A stretch of DNA of 64,000 nucleotides from Rehmannia glutinosa (taxonomy: Eukaryota > Streptophyta > Magnoliopsida > Lamiales > Orobanchaceae): contig JABTTQ020003013.1 of assembly GCA_016081115.2 (NCBI GenBank), positions 217,425 through 281,424 on the forward strand, written 5' to 3'. The notes under the pieces were generated by a model, which made no database searches, was not told the origin of the DNA, and was given only the letters and a program-made list of their open reading frames with translations. Of this stretch, positions 9,908-20,186 are shown in pieces (within the stretch, counting starts at the first letter, position 1; each line of letters opens with the position of its first letter). Both the position numbers and the translations under genes were made by a program.

Positions 9908-10168
9908 TTGGGTAAATTAAAAAAACTACCCCAGAGGTTTTGCCTAATTACAAAAGACTTCAGTTATCTTTCAAAATTACAAATACCCCCTTGAGACTTG
10001 AGGTATTACAAACACCCCCTTGAGGTTTGTATTCCTTAACAAATACCCCGTTGGGGTACAATTTGTAAAATAGAAATAAATGTCAAGGGGATATTTGTAA
10101 TTTTGAAAAATAGCTGGATTTTTCTGTAATTAGATGAACCTCAAGGGTATTTTCTGTAATTAACCCAA
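9908..10168. mobile_element. Small MITE-like inverted-repeat element
   Basis: About 261 bp with long imperfect terminal inverted repeats. The left end is TTGGGTAAATTA and the right end, read inward, is TTGGGTTAATTACAG; the similarity continues for about 45 bases (both arms carry a TACCC, a GAGGTT and a CTAATTACA block). It is flanked by TA on both sides, as expected for a TA-targeting family. The interior has repeats of acaaatacccc. No coding capacity. Family not identified. Confidence 0.65.
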
Positions 10169-10638
10169 TAATATTCGGTACAATACATGAATCACTCCAT
10201 CACTGGAAACTGTATGAAATTAAAGAAAAAAATCAAGTGGGCATATAAGCAATGCATCTGTAATATCAGTGCAAGAAATTGCGCTTGTTCAAAAGGACAA
10301 ATCGTAATCATCTTTCAAGTAGGACAAAAATAAAAATTCTACAGGGCATGTTATTAGTTGACCTGGTAATATAAATTTAGAAATTATCTGACCATGTCTT
10401 CCATTTTCTCTGGATGCCGGCCTTAAGATACTTATATGTATGGCTCTAGTTATCAAAAGGAATGATGAATATAAATGAAAACTACCAAAATCCAAACCCA
10501 TATCAGATGCTTAAAAGTAATTACCCCAAGAGAGCACAAACTTACAGAACAAACAAACAATTTTTGCAGAACAAACAAACTCAATCAGAAATTAGGGTTT
10601 GAAAAGATTGGGGATTTTAGTGGATTTGAAAAACTCAC
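10169..10638. other. CACTA interior, probable intron of a captured gene
   Basis: Follows, on the minus strand, the donor at 10638-10633. A short possible exon lies near 10430-10400 (AGIQRKWKTW between a cttaag acceptor and gtcag). Otherwise AT-rich without recognisable content. Confidence 0.35.
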
Positions 10639-10800
10639 CAACAAATCACTCCGAGATGATGCAACGGCCGAGCTCCTATTCTGCATAGTGGACGGCGGTG
10701 GAGCTGAGCGGCGGCGTGGAGCAGCACGGTGGGGTGGTGCTGCGCCGAGTTGCTGTTCTCTTCTTTTCGTACAGAAGAGACGAGTCGTTGTTCTCACCTC
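10639..10800 (-). pseudogene. Captured first exon of an unrecognised gene
   Basis: GC-rich minus-strand segment with the look of a plant 5' UTR and first exon. After a C/G-rich leader, ATG at 10686-10684 starts MQNRSSAVASSRSDLL, and the frame ends exactly at a strong donor (ttg/gtgagtttttc). Its base composition stands out from the AT-rich surroundings. The LINE insertion lies just upstream (from 10876). I do not recognise the protein. Confidence 0.45.
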
Positions 10801-10901
10801 ACCAGGCTTAGCGATTTTTTTTTTTTTAATTCCTTTACAAATTTATTTTTTTCAAAGAAGTCCTTTACAATTTTTTTTGAAGTTAACACCTTGTAATATT
10901 A

Positions 10902-13900
10902 TTACTGAATGATAGTGTCCATTACAAGCGAATTAACCCAAACAGGAAAATCTCCAGAGAGCCAAACAAACGGCATAGGAGAAGAAGAAGAAAACTTAGC
11001 TATAAAATGAGCCAAAAATTTAACAGTCCTACGCATATGAAATAATTTGGAGACTTCGATTTGATTCAAGCAAAGCTTTATCTCATCCACAACATCTCCA
11101 ATATATCCAAGATTCTTTATTGACGAGGTTACTGCTTGCACCGCCAATAAAGAATCCGTCGCAACATGAGCCCGAGGAAAACGACGATCTAGTAAAATTT
11201 GTAGTCCGTGTAACATCGCCCGTAGTTCGCCTTCAACAATTGATCCCGGCCGGGAATAGCTTTCCCAAATACTACTAATAAATCACCATTACTATCTCTG
11301 ATTGTACCTCCAACACCATACCTTCCTTCCTCCTCATTACAGCACAAATTTGTGTCCAATCGCACAATGCCTGCATGTGGTGCAACCCAAATTCTATCTG
11401 ATTCAGGTTCTGCATGCATGTGGTGGACTTTGAGCTCATCATTAATCCTTTGATACTTTAGCATATGTGTAAGACACCAATCCACCTCCACAGTATTAAT
11501 AGGCACATCATTATAATCTTGCACTCCAAACCGCCCACACAAACATCACAAACGACTCATACTCTGTTTTGGATAGAACCTTCCACAACCCCCAAGCATA
11601 ATCCATCATTGAACACCCTACAGCTCTCTTTTTCAGATACCCATATTCCGCCTTTTTCCATAGATGCTTAACAGCAGGACAAAGGACCAAGCTATGAATA
11701 GTCGAATCCACGCCAAAATGACATAACAGGCACTCCTCGGATATTGGAACATGATGTCTCTTTAAGTTCAATGCAGTTGGAATTATTTCCAAAACCGTAC
11801 GCCACCAAAAAATCCGAACTTTCGTTGGAATATTAAGCTTCCATAGAAAATTCCACCATTGTGCCATGCGATCCTCGGACTGATTTGGGTTCGATTCAAA
11901 TAAACCAATTTCTTGCCTATAGCCCCCAGCCACTGTGTATTGCCCTTTAGAATCCTCCTTCCAAAATCGCCGATCGGCACCCAATCTTCGAGGCAATTCG
12001 ATTTTCAGAATCGCTTCCGAAATATAGTTGGGGAATAGGTTTCGGATTAAATCAATATTCCAACTCCCATTCACTATAATTTCACTGACCCGCTCAGGAA
12101 CCGCACCCTTATTTAACTTGACTGGTAGAATATCATTAAAGCCAGGCACCCATTTATCCTCACAAATTTTTATCGACTGCCCGTTTCCCACCTTCCACCA
12201 TAAACCTTTTTTGAGAACATCACGGCTCCAGAAAAATGACCGCCATATATACGACGGGTTAGCACCAAGCGGGGCGTCCAAAATATCCATGTGTTTGAAA
12301 TATCTGGCTTTCAAAACTTGGCTAACTAATGAATTCGGATATCTAATAATTCTCCACACTTGTTTTGCAAGTAGAGCTTTGTTGAATAATTCCATTTTAC
12401 GAAAGCCCATACCTCCAAGTCTCTTGGGCTTGCAAAGACAATCCCATCTCTTCCAATGCATCAATTTCCTCCCATTTTCGACACCCCACCAAAAATTAGC
12501 CAGCTCCTTTTCTATGTCGGCACACACGGCTTGCGAAATACGGAAACACGACATCGCATAAGTAGGAATGGCTTGTAGCACTGATTTGATAAGGACCTCC
12601 TTTCTACCCACTGAGAAAACCTTATTACTCCATCCCTGGACTCTTTTAATAATTCGCTCTTTCAAGTAGGCAAACTGCATCCTCTTGCGTCGCATTATAA
12701 ATGTAGGAAGACCCAGGTATAACTCATGCCCACTGACCGCTGGTATTGTGAGGATTTGTTTAATGTCGTCAATCCGGTCTGTGCTAGTATTTGGGCTAAA
12801 TGATAAGGCCGACTTATCAAAATTAATCAATTGTCCCGACGCTCTGCCATATTTTGTTAAGCAATCCTTTATCGTGAGGATTTGTTTAATGTCGTCAATC
12901 CGGTCTGTGCTAGTATTTGGGCTAAATGATAAGGCCGACTTATCAAAATTAATCAATTGTCCCGACGCTCTTCCATATTTTGTTAAGCAATCCTTTATCG
13001 TGTAGCATTCATCTTTGGTAGCTCTAAAAAACACCAAACTGTCATCGGCGAAAAATAGATGGGATATAGACTAGGCTCCATTGGCGATTCGGATGCCGTG
13101 TAATTGTTTATGGGCTTCCAGATTCAGAATCATAGAGGACAACCCTTGCGCACAAATCACAAAGTGATACGGTGAAAGTGGATCACCTTGGCGAAGTCCA
13201 CGCGCTGGTACCACTCTACCAATTAACTGTCCATTAATAGAGAAAGAATACTCCATAGAAGACACACATCGCATAATTAACTCCACCCAATTTTGTGAGA
13301 AACCAAGTCTTAGCAATATCGCTTCAAGGAAACACCATTCTACTCGATCATACGCCTTACTCATATCCAGCTTAAGAGCAGCATAACCTCTGTTGCTATT
13401 TCTATGGTTCCTCATCCAGTGTAGGCATTCATATCCCAAAATGATATTGTCCGTAATTAGTCGGCCCGGGATAAGAGCACTTTGAGGTTCATTAATCACC
13501 TCCTGCATAATGTTACGAAGTCTATTCGTAATCATACGAGCTATAATTGTGTAGCACGTATTGCACAAGCTTATTGGCCAGAATTCTTTCACTAGCAATG
13601 GATTTTTCACCTTCGGGATAAGCGTAATAATCGTGGTGTTCCAATCGTGCAACGGGTCTCCGTTATTTAGCACACCTAAAATCGCCCCAGATACTTCTTC
13701 ACATATAATATGCCAATACTTTTGGTAGAATAACGTTGTCAGTCCATCCGGCCCGGGCGCCTTTTCGAGAAACATTTGAAACACGGCCTTTTTCACTTCG
13801 GGTACAGTAAACGGCGCACACAAGATACTATTAGCTCGTCCATCAATTTTTGGGGTTATATGTTTTAGCACTTCATCCATGTCTGCACCAGATGGGGATG

Positions 13901-15128
13901 ATGTGGAAAAAAGATCACTAAAGTAGGCAACAATTATGTCTGCCATGGCTCCTTGGTCAGTGCAAAAATCCCCATGTTGTGATATGAGCCCCGCTATAGT
14001 ATTTCGAGTTTTGCGCCTCGATGCTTGCGCGTGAAAATATTTTGTGTTGTTATCTCCCCAAGCTAACCAATTAATTCTGCTTCGTTGCCTCCAGTACATT
14101 TCTTCCTTAATTGCCAATCGCTCTATAAGTTTTTCTTTCTCGACAATCAACTCCTGATTATGCATCCATTTTTGGTCCGACTTAAGCGCATTGAGAGCGT
14201 CCCTTTCTTGTCTAATCTGTCTCGGAATATTTTTGAACCTATCATGCGCCCAACTCTCTACAGATTTAGTGACAAATTGTAGCTTATTTAAAAATGGATG
14301 CCCTTGAGCGTGATCCCAACTCTCCTGAATTATACGCCCGCAATCCTCCTCTGTTGCCCAATGAGATTCAAAAAAAAAACGCTGACCTCTGCCCTCCGAT
14401 CTTCCCTTCCGCTGACTTCTACTAGGCGACAATATTACTTGCAAAGGCCGATGATCCGAGTGATAGAATTCAAGTGAATTGATCTTCACAGTTGGATATT
14501 GTAATCTCCATTCAATGTTAACCAATAATCTATCTAGCCTGGCTAGAATGAGTGCCTCATTTTTCCTCCTATTAGCCCATGTAAAAAATTCTCCTTTACT
14601 GCCAAGATCTTGCAATCCATTCTCCTCAACCAATTCTCGAAATTCTGCCATGCGTCCAGGATGTCTTGGAATTCGTCCAAGTTTTTCATTATCATAAAAA
14701 ATCTCATTAAAATCTCCTCCAATTAACCAAGGAAAATTAATGAGATGCGCCTGATCATGTAATCTCTTGAGTAACTCCCACGATAATGATCTTAAATTCG
14801 CATTCGAATTACCATAAAATCCCGTAAATCTTCAAGATTTCTCCTCGTCTTGTACTAGGCAATCAATATGGCCTTTAAAATAGGATTGTATGTGCACATT
14901 CAGCTGCTCTTTCCACATTAGGACCAAACCTCCACTCTTTCCTTCGCAATCAACATTAAACATTCCGTGAAAATCCAAAATTGTCTTCCATCTGTGACAC
15001 TGATTCCCTTTCAACCTAGTTTCACTTAGGAAGAGAAGGGTTGGGCTTTTTTCGGCGATAAGATGCCTCAATTCCCTGAATGCTCGTTGGTTCCCAAGCC
15101 CCCGAGCATTCCACATTGTGCAATTCAT
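10902..15128 (-). pseudogene. LINE ORF2 (endonuclease, reverse transcriptase, RNase H), nearly intact
   Basis: Starts at ATG 15128 with MNCTMWNARGLGNQRAFREL, the usual opening of plant L1 endonucleases. EEP endonuclease motifs: LLFLSETRLKG, LIGGDFNEIF and SDHRPL. The RT follows with KAPGPDG, ALIPGRLITDNIILGYE, LKLDMSKAYDRVEW, GLRQGDPLSPYHF and HLFFADDSLVFF. Next come the zf-RVT region (WWRTVLEIIPT, CLLCHFGVDSTIHSLVLCP) and RNase H (LDTNL..., HVATDSLLAVQAV). One frame carries nearly all of it. Breaks: a TGA at about 14834-14832 where Trp is expected, a TAG at about 13071-13069 just before the FADD block, a frameshift near 11530, and another near 11200 returning to the first frame. There is also an in-frame 126-bp duplication. 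Confidence 0.92.
12748..12999 (-). repeat. 126-bp tandem duplication inside LINE ORF2
   Basis: Units 12748-12873 and 12874-12999 differ at one base (gctctgcc versus gctcttcc). The unit is 42 codons, so the frame is kept and the RT repeats the segment containing KDCLTKYGRASGQLINFDKS, just after the FADD motif. Relatives have one copy. The position in the thumb-proximal part of the RT suggests loss of function. Confidence 0.95.
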
Positions 15129-15621
15129 TGGTGTCGGCGGGGTTGCGTCGCAACCTCCGCCGATAAAATCATACTCTCTTGAACTCCAACTTCCGTGTGT
15201 TGTTTCTTCTTAGCGGGGCTTAAACCCTCATCTACGAAGCCCTCAATTGTATTCTCGATCATTCTCTTCTGGCCTTTTTTGCTAGGACTATTCCCCTTGC
15301 TAGTTTGCTTCTTCGTCATACGTGCCCTTTTCTTCCATTTGCCTGGGCTACGAATCATGCCAGGTACCGCAAGGTTATCACCCTCAGAGATACAAATCAT
15401 GCTAGATGTTGATTTCGAAAAATTGTCCGCAACATCTTCTGCATTAATATGGAACTCATTTACCGCGGCCTTAATCCCATTTCCTTCACTTTTATCATTT
15501 TTTGTGTGTATCTGGACTTGTTCATCCATAACCGCGTCCATCGTCGCCAAACCCGTCACTATTAATGCACCGTTCTCTACATGTGGTAGCATGTCCTCCC
15601 TCTCATACTCCTCCTCACCAT
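15125..15621 (-). pseudogene. LINE ORF1, C-terminal part
   Basis: The frame is open from the truncated 5' end to a TGA at 15127-15125, encoding a hydrophilic, lysine-rich tail (PGKWKKRARMTKKQTSKGN, GFVDEGLSPAKKKQH). The N-terminal RNA-binding and zinc-knuckle part expected of plant LINE ORF1 is missing through 5' truncation. Its stop overlaps the ORF2 start in the sequence ATGA, as in elements that translate ORF2 by termination-reinitiation. Confidence 0.7.
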
Positions 15622-15644
15622 AAGTCCTTTACAATTTTTATAGT

Positions 15645-15855
15645 GTGTTTAAGTTGCTTGTCTTTAAGTTGCTTGTGTTTAAGTTGCTAAATTAAAAGGC
15701 TAGCTCAACCTTAATATTGCTAGTTATATTTTTATATTTATGTTTAAGTTGCTAAATTAAAAGGTCTAACTTTAAAGTTGCTAGTTATATTTTTAAACTT
15801 ATGTTTAAGTTGCTAAACCAAAAAGTTTAACCTACAAAGTTACTAGTTATATTTG
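15645..15855. repeat. Tandem repeat, unit about 90 bp, about 2.5 copies
   Basis: Units contain gtttaagttgctaaattaaaagg and gctagttatatttttat. Lies in the CACTA interior to the right of the LINE. Confidence 0.75.
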
Positions 15856-15904
15856 ATTATTATTTTTTTCAAATGAAATAAATAAAGATTTGATAAAGAA
15901 AATA

Positions 15905-16105
15905 AAAATTACAACTCCCAACACTTTTAGAATTATGCTAAAATTGCTAAAATAGAATTGATAAACTAACTAAAAGTGCTAGTTATATCATGAAATAAAA
16001 AATTGATAACAAAATAAAAATTACAACTCCCAACACTTTTAGAATTATGCTAAAGTTGTTAAAATAAAACTGATAAACTAACTAAAAGTACTACTTATAC
16101 CCTTA
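15905..16105. repeat. Tandem duplication, unit about 110 bp
   Basis: Two copies that both contain acaactcccaacactttt and gataaactaactaaaagt, with a few differences. It continues the aagttgctag-type repeats just to the left, so this whole part of the CACTA interior expanded by local duplication. Confidence 0.75.
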
Positions 16106-16189
16106 AGATTACAATAAATAAGGACATGATAAATGCTTATAGACTCCGGTTTATAATTGTTGTTAAAATTGTAGTCTTTAAGAAAAAAA

Positions 16190-16495
16190 TGACGCTAATT
16201 ACAATGGTGTAACCAACCGTTAACGAAATGGATGAATAAATGTTGTCTTTTGAAAAATATTAGGCGCTAATAGACAACGGATTACAAAAACATTGTCGAA
16301 GACGCGAGAAACCTGTTGTCTAAAAATAAAAAGACCAATAATCGACAACGCTTCATGAAAGTATTGTCTTAGACTCGAGCGAACTGTTGTTGTTAACAAA
16401 GAATCCGCTCATTGACAACGGTTTAACGAATATCCGTTGTCAATACTTATAAGGACAACGATTTAGCTAAAATCCGTTGTCTTTTGGGTGTTCAG
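16190..16495. repeat. Right subterminal repeat region of the CACTA element
   Basis: Repeated gacaacgg / ccgttgtc motifs in both orientations (for example near 16267, 16344, 16420, 16436, 16453 and 16473), matching those at the left end. The paired arrays tie 6559 and 16513 together as ends of one element. Confidence 0.75.
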
Positions 16496-16513
16496 CATTT
16501 TTTTTTTGTAGTG

Positions 16514-17203
16514 ATTTAATTTGATCATGCACAACTATAATCACATAATAAATGTCAGCAAACGTAACCATTAAACATGAAATATATTATAGGCCAGTAA
16601 CATTAAACAAACTATGAGAATATTAAAATGAAAGAACAATCTAAAAATCATATTTAAAATAGAAAACAACAATTATATTTGTGTAGCGAGACACAAATGG
16701 AAACTTAAAATGTCTACTTTTGATGAACATAACGAACCAAATTTAATTCAACACATTTTTTTATTTGATGATATATAAAGCTCAGGTGAAGCTCGACTCG
16801 ATTAGTAAATGTGTGTAAAAATATCAAGCTACTCGAGCTCGATTCGTATTTGACTCGAATAAAACTCGTTCAAACTCGACTCAATTAATAATCAAATCAA
16901 AATTAAACACAAGTTTTGAAGCTGATAAAAATTCAAATAAGTTTAAGCAGTATTATATTCGATTCTACTGAATTCGTTTACACCCCTTTACGAATTACAA
17001 ATTTTTTATTCTAACAAAAGATAACAAAAAATTAATTTTAATATATATAGAAAGCGGCTCCTACAACTGATCCGTTCTCAAATTCCACATTCCTTTGATC
17101 ATATTCCGAAATCCACTAATCAAAAAATTAACAAATAAAGAAACAAATAATTAATTACCCCTAATCCTTCTGGCTTGCAGCTGGTTTAAACTTAATCACA
17201 CAA
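16514..17203. other. AT-rich spacer
   Basis: No gene seen. Positions 16770-16990 contain clustered gctcgactcg / ctcgagctcgattcg words, a pattern found in degenerate plant repeats; the family was not identified. The 3' UTR of the gene starting at 17596 probably lies at the right end. Confidence 0.5.
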
Positions 17204-17596
17204 TTAGGCAGAGTACGCCAATGGAATCTCAGAATCATTCGAGGAGGCAACGGACTCTTGCTTTCCGCCCTGTTGGACGCCGCCATCCTTCTGCGTTGCG
17301 GCGACGGCGGTGGAGGCGTTCCTCGTGGTTTGGCGACGCGTGCGGATCTGACGGTCGCCGTCGCCGCCTCCGTGGAGACAGCAGCATCGCTTGATGCAAG
17401 CGTAGATATAAGTTAATAGCCAGAAGATCCAGGTGGAGCCGATGAGGACGAGAGCGGCGATTGGTTGCCACGGCTGAGATAGGGCGGGGAAGAAGACGTA
17501 GAGGACGAGGAGTACGCCGCCGATTGAAACACAGAGGCAGAAAAGGGTATAGATTAATGGAATGATAATGTCTTTTTGTCTTTCATTATCCTCCAT
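17204..17596 (-). CDS. Small two-pass membrane protein of unknown function
   Basis: An intact 130-residue frame. I chose ATG 17596 (MEDNERQKDIIIPLIYTLFC): the upstream in-frame Met at 17671 adds only a GA-microsatellite-encoded Arg/Glu-rich tail that looks like 5' UTR. Two hydrophobic segments follow, IIIPLIYTLFCLCVSIGGVL through LVLYVFF (residues about 10-36) and PIAALVLIGSTWIFWLLTYI (about 43-62). Then comes a Cys-rich juxtamembrane motif, C-I-K-R-C-C-C-L-H, a possible acylation site, and a hydrophilic, glycine- and charge-rich C-terminus with no further domain. I do not recognise a named family, though the layout looks like a plant-specific small membrane protein. It has higher GC than the surroundings and is the only unbroken host-like gene here. 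Confidence 0.7.
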   Translation of the reverse strand: MEDNERQKDIIIPLIYTLFCLCVSIGGVLLVLYVFFPALSQPWQPIAALVLIGSTWIFWLLTYIYACIKRCCCLHGGGDGDRQIRTRRQTTRNASTAVAATQKDGGVQQGGKQESVASSNDSEIPLAYSA

Positions 17597-17900
17597 TGAT
17601 TTAATTTTCTGCCCCCTTTTCCCCCCGGCCTCCCTCCCTCTCTCTCTCTCTCTATCCTCTGTCGTTTCCAATCTGTACGATTATGGTTTCTCTCTCTATA
17701 CGTATACGTATACGTATATGTATATATATGGTTCTTCCAATTCCTCTTTGTTTTTGGTGTTAGATTTTTTATCCTCTCTGCCTCTGTAGGTCCGTACAAT
17801 GTTGGTTTCAGGCAAGAAACGCAAAAAATGATGATGGGCCGCATGCAGATTGAAGAATGGAAGGCGTCGAAATAGGATGACAGTTTCCATTCTCATTTTT
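17597..17900 (-). promoter_or_regulatory. 5' UTR and presumed promoter of the membrane protein gene, with microsatellites
   Basis: A (CT)n run at about 17634-17656 (GA-rich in the transcript) and a (TATACG)n/TATATA run at about 17697-17728 lie just upstream of the start. The TATA-like run sits at a plausible core-promoter distance, but no specific initiation site can be assigned. The short open frames here are by-products of the repeats. Confidence 0.4.
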
Positions 17901-18331
17901 ATTTTTTTTAAAGAAAATTGCAAACAGGAACTTCTTAATACTTAATAGGCGAAATTTCAAAATTGGTCTTGTAGCCATTGAGATTAGAAATATTAGTCTT
18001 GTAATTTACGGACGTTGCAATTTTGGTCTCTAATAATTTTGCAATACACAAGATATCAATTTCCGTTCTCTAATTTTTAGGAGTTGGCAAATTTAGACCT
18101 GTAACTTTTGGATATGGCAACTTTGGTCCATCTATTTAGCCAAAATAGCCAAATATGGCCTTCTATAGTCCCGAAAAGCAGAAAATGGTCTGTTACGACC
18201 ATGCAAGACCAACATGCTTTGATAAAAGAAATTAACATATTCTCGAGAAATCATACCTTTGATTGACCAAAATGTTATTGGGTTCATCTGTCCTCGATTT
18301 TACAAGTATGAATCAGTCATCCAACCATCGA
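17901..18331. other. Spacer with degenerate ggtct/ggacc repeats
   Basis: Loose repeats of the type caattttggtctctaat and ggcaactttggtcc (about 17955-18185), with no coding potential. A similar word pattern (gggaccaaagttgc) occurs on the other side of element A near 32790-32900. The five bases before element A are atcga. Confidence 0.5.
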
Positions 18332-19870
18332 TGTAGGTCCCAATGGGTGTGAGTAAGGTTTAGAAGGGGGGTTGAATAAACCTTAACAACTTTTTGATTT
18401 TAGTCCTTTTAAAATATTACAGAGTTAACTCAAACAGTTGCGTCCTTGAGGAACAGCTAAGTTGGTTATTCAGCAGAGTTAGCCACTCAACAGACTCGAT
18501 AAAGCTGTTGATAGAATAACTCAGATGTTTAACATGAATCTTAACTTGGATGTGTTGGTTTTATCAGCGGAAGACTTAACACCCTTTGATTTGTTTTAAA
18601 CTTATTTTAACACTTGATTTTAGCACTTGATTATCGATCAGTTGGATAGCAAATAAGTTTATTAGCAGATATAATGTAAGTATGCAGAGAAGTAAATGTG
18701 CTGAAAAAAATAAATGACACAGTTGATTTTTATAGAGGTTCGAAGATGGGGTAATTCTTCTAATCCTCTCTTCTCCAACTCCTGGAGGAATCCACTATGT
18801 AAAAGATCCGTTTACAAAGTGGTCACGCCTAGAGAGAGCCGATCTTGATCACACAAGGCTTCTCTTCCGACTAGAACTTCTTCACAGGGCGGTTTGCCTT
18901 GCTACTTGACTCACGTTCTCAAGCTCTTGGATTTGATCACGAAGCCCTGCAATAACTTGATACTGGTTCGACCTTGAACCTCCTACAATCCTCCTTGGAT
19001 AGTAGACCCCTTTTGATTCTTCAAAAGTTTCCTCTTCAACAGATTTGAAGTTGTCTTTCCTTCACAGCTTATGTTGGATCGATTTCCTTCGAGTTTCAGG
19101 CTTGAGGATTTGCTTGAATATTCTTGAGAGTATTTGCAGGTTAATAGCTTGAATAATGTTTGATTTCTCAGGTGTGCAAGGTCCAGGTAACCTTTTCTCA
19201 ATGAATTTCCTCAGCCTTTTATAGTGAACTTTCGAAAATCTGCCCATTGAAGAGATAGGTTGATTTCAAAAGTCACTTGTGTTCGTTGGCTTGTCTTGTT
19301 GCAGTCCTTGATCTTGAGATGTAGACCCTTCCTCGTATTAAATGAATTTGCAGCTTTTCAGGTTCTGACACGAGGTGCAGTGCTTCCCATTGGTTTATTC
19401 CTTTTGCACGCTTCTGGGATGAGCACTTTAAGACTGGCGACATGGAAGTATTACTTATTCAAGTAATGTTCTTGACTTACGTGCAACGGATTCATTTGAT
19501 TAACTCCTCGTTTTCTTGCGCTTTTTCCCCAGGTAACTTGAGTCCGCTCCAATCATTGGATGACTCATTTGTCACTTTCAACTTGAGACTTGGCTTCTTG
19601 AGTTGACTTGGTCGACTCTTGTGATTGTTCCTCGGTGATACATCTTGATCGAGTTCTTGATCTTCTATCTTGGCCATACTCAGATGTTCCACAGTGGAGT
19701 CTTCACTTCAGTCTTAAGTTGACTTCTTGTATTTCCAGGCATAGCTGACTTGACTCAGCTTTTCAAGCCCTATCTATTACAATGTAAATTACAAGGAAAA
19801 TTGGGTGCCAACTTTCTAGTTTAAGTTTTACATGGCATTCATCAAAATCTATAAAATAAATTTCCCAACA
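18332..19870 (-). repeat. 3' LTR of element A
   Basis: Runs from tgtaggtccca to tttcccaaca on the plus strand. The minus strand has a TATA box, CACTATAAAAGGCTGAGG (about 19209-19226). The PPT abuts its right edge. It is closely similar along its length to 30838-32383. Confidence 0.9.
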
Positions 19871-19884
19871 ATTTCCCCCTTTTT
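19871..19884 (-). other. Polypurine tract of element A
   Basis: On the minus strand AAAAAGGGGGAAAT immediately precedes the 3' LTR (TGTTGGG). It primes plus-strand DNA synthesis. The preceding sequence ttttggcatcatc is the same in all three Sirevirus copies. Confidence 0.85.
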
Positions 19885-20186
19885 GATGATGCCAAAACTT
19901 AAAAACATTCAACAAAATATAAATAGCAAAGATACATACATACAATGCAGTAACAATGAATGTATGTGTAGAATCGATCGTTTTATTGATCATAGCATTC
20001 TTGTCCTTTACACAGCTGTTTACATTTGGTATCAGGGCATTCTATATCAAAGCAAAATACACATCTATGCTAAGATACTAAAATAGGTACAAAGTGAAAA
20101 ATTACAGAAAACTTCACTAAGTATACATATGACTTACAAAAGTGAATTTACACAAGTAAAATACATGAAGGGTTCGCAGCAACACT

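Larger units (their letters stand above)
10876..15621 (-). mobile_element. L1-type LINE, 5'-truncated in ORF1, inserted in the CACTA element
   Basis: The minus-strand element is flanked by an 18-bp direct repeat aagtcctttacaattttt (10858-10875 and 15622-15639), the target duplication. Contents in order: the end of ORF1, then ORF2 with endonuclease, reverse transcriptase, zinc-binding RVT region and RNase H. A short A-tail (T-run on the plus strand, about 10870-10878) marks the 3' end. It is 4,746 bp long. The long, perfect target duplication suggests a relatively recent insertion, although ORF2 already carries stops. Confidence 0.9.
6559..16513. mobile_element. CACTA (En/Spm-type) DNA transposon, non-autonomous, carrying host gene fragments
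   Basis: The left end is CACTACAAGAATTTCGC and the right end, read inward, is CACTACAAAAAAAAATGC. Both ends carry dense subterminal repeats of a gacaacgg-type motif in both orientations, the hallmark of CACTA elements. No TNPD-like transposase frame is visible, so it is non-autonomous. The interior holds LMBR1-like exons, a first exon of an unknown gene, a MITE and a later LINE (10876-15621). Without the LINE it is about 5.2 kb. The flanking triplets are tta (left) and att (right), so a perfect 3-bp duplication is not present; one base may have been gained at the left border. Confidence 0.75.

Noticed and set aside
12028..12561. 177-residue plus-strand open frame
   Set aside because: Antisense shadow of the LINE zf-RVT/RT region, which has clear motifs on the minus strand.
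6559..16513. Autonomous CACTA transposase
   Set aside because: No TNPD-like frame or fragment found on either strand; the interior is captured exons, repeats and a LINE.
16770..16990. gctcgactcg-rich stretch as a transposon end
   Set aside because: No terminal inverted repeat or target duplication could be placed around it.
17204..17671. Longer 155-residue form of the membrane protein starting at 17671
   Set aside because: The extra 25 residues come from a GA microsatellite and look like 5' UTR; the inner Met fits the start of the structured part better.
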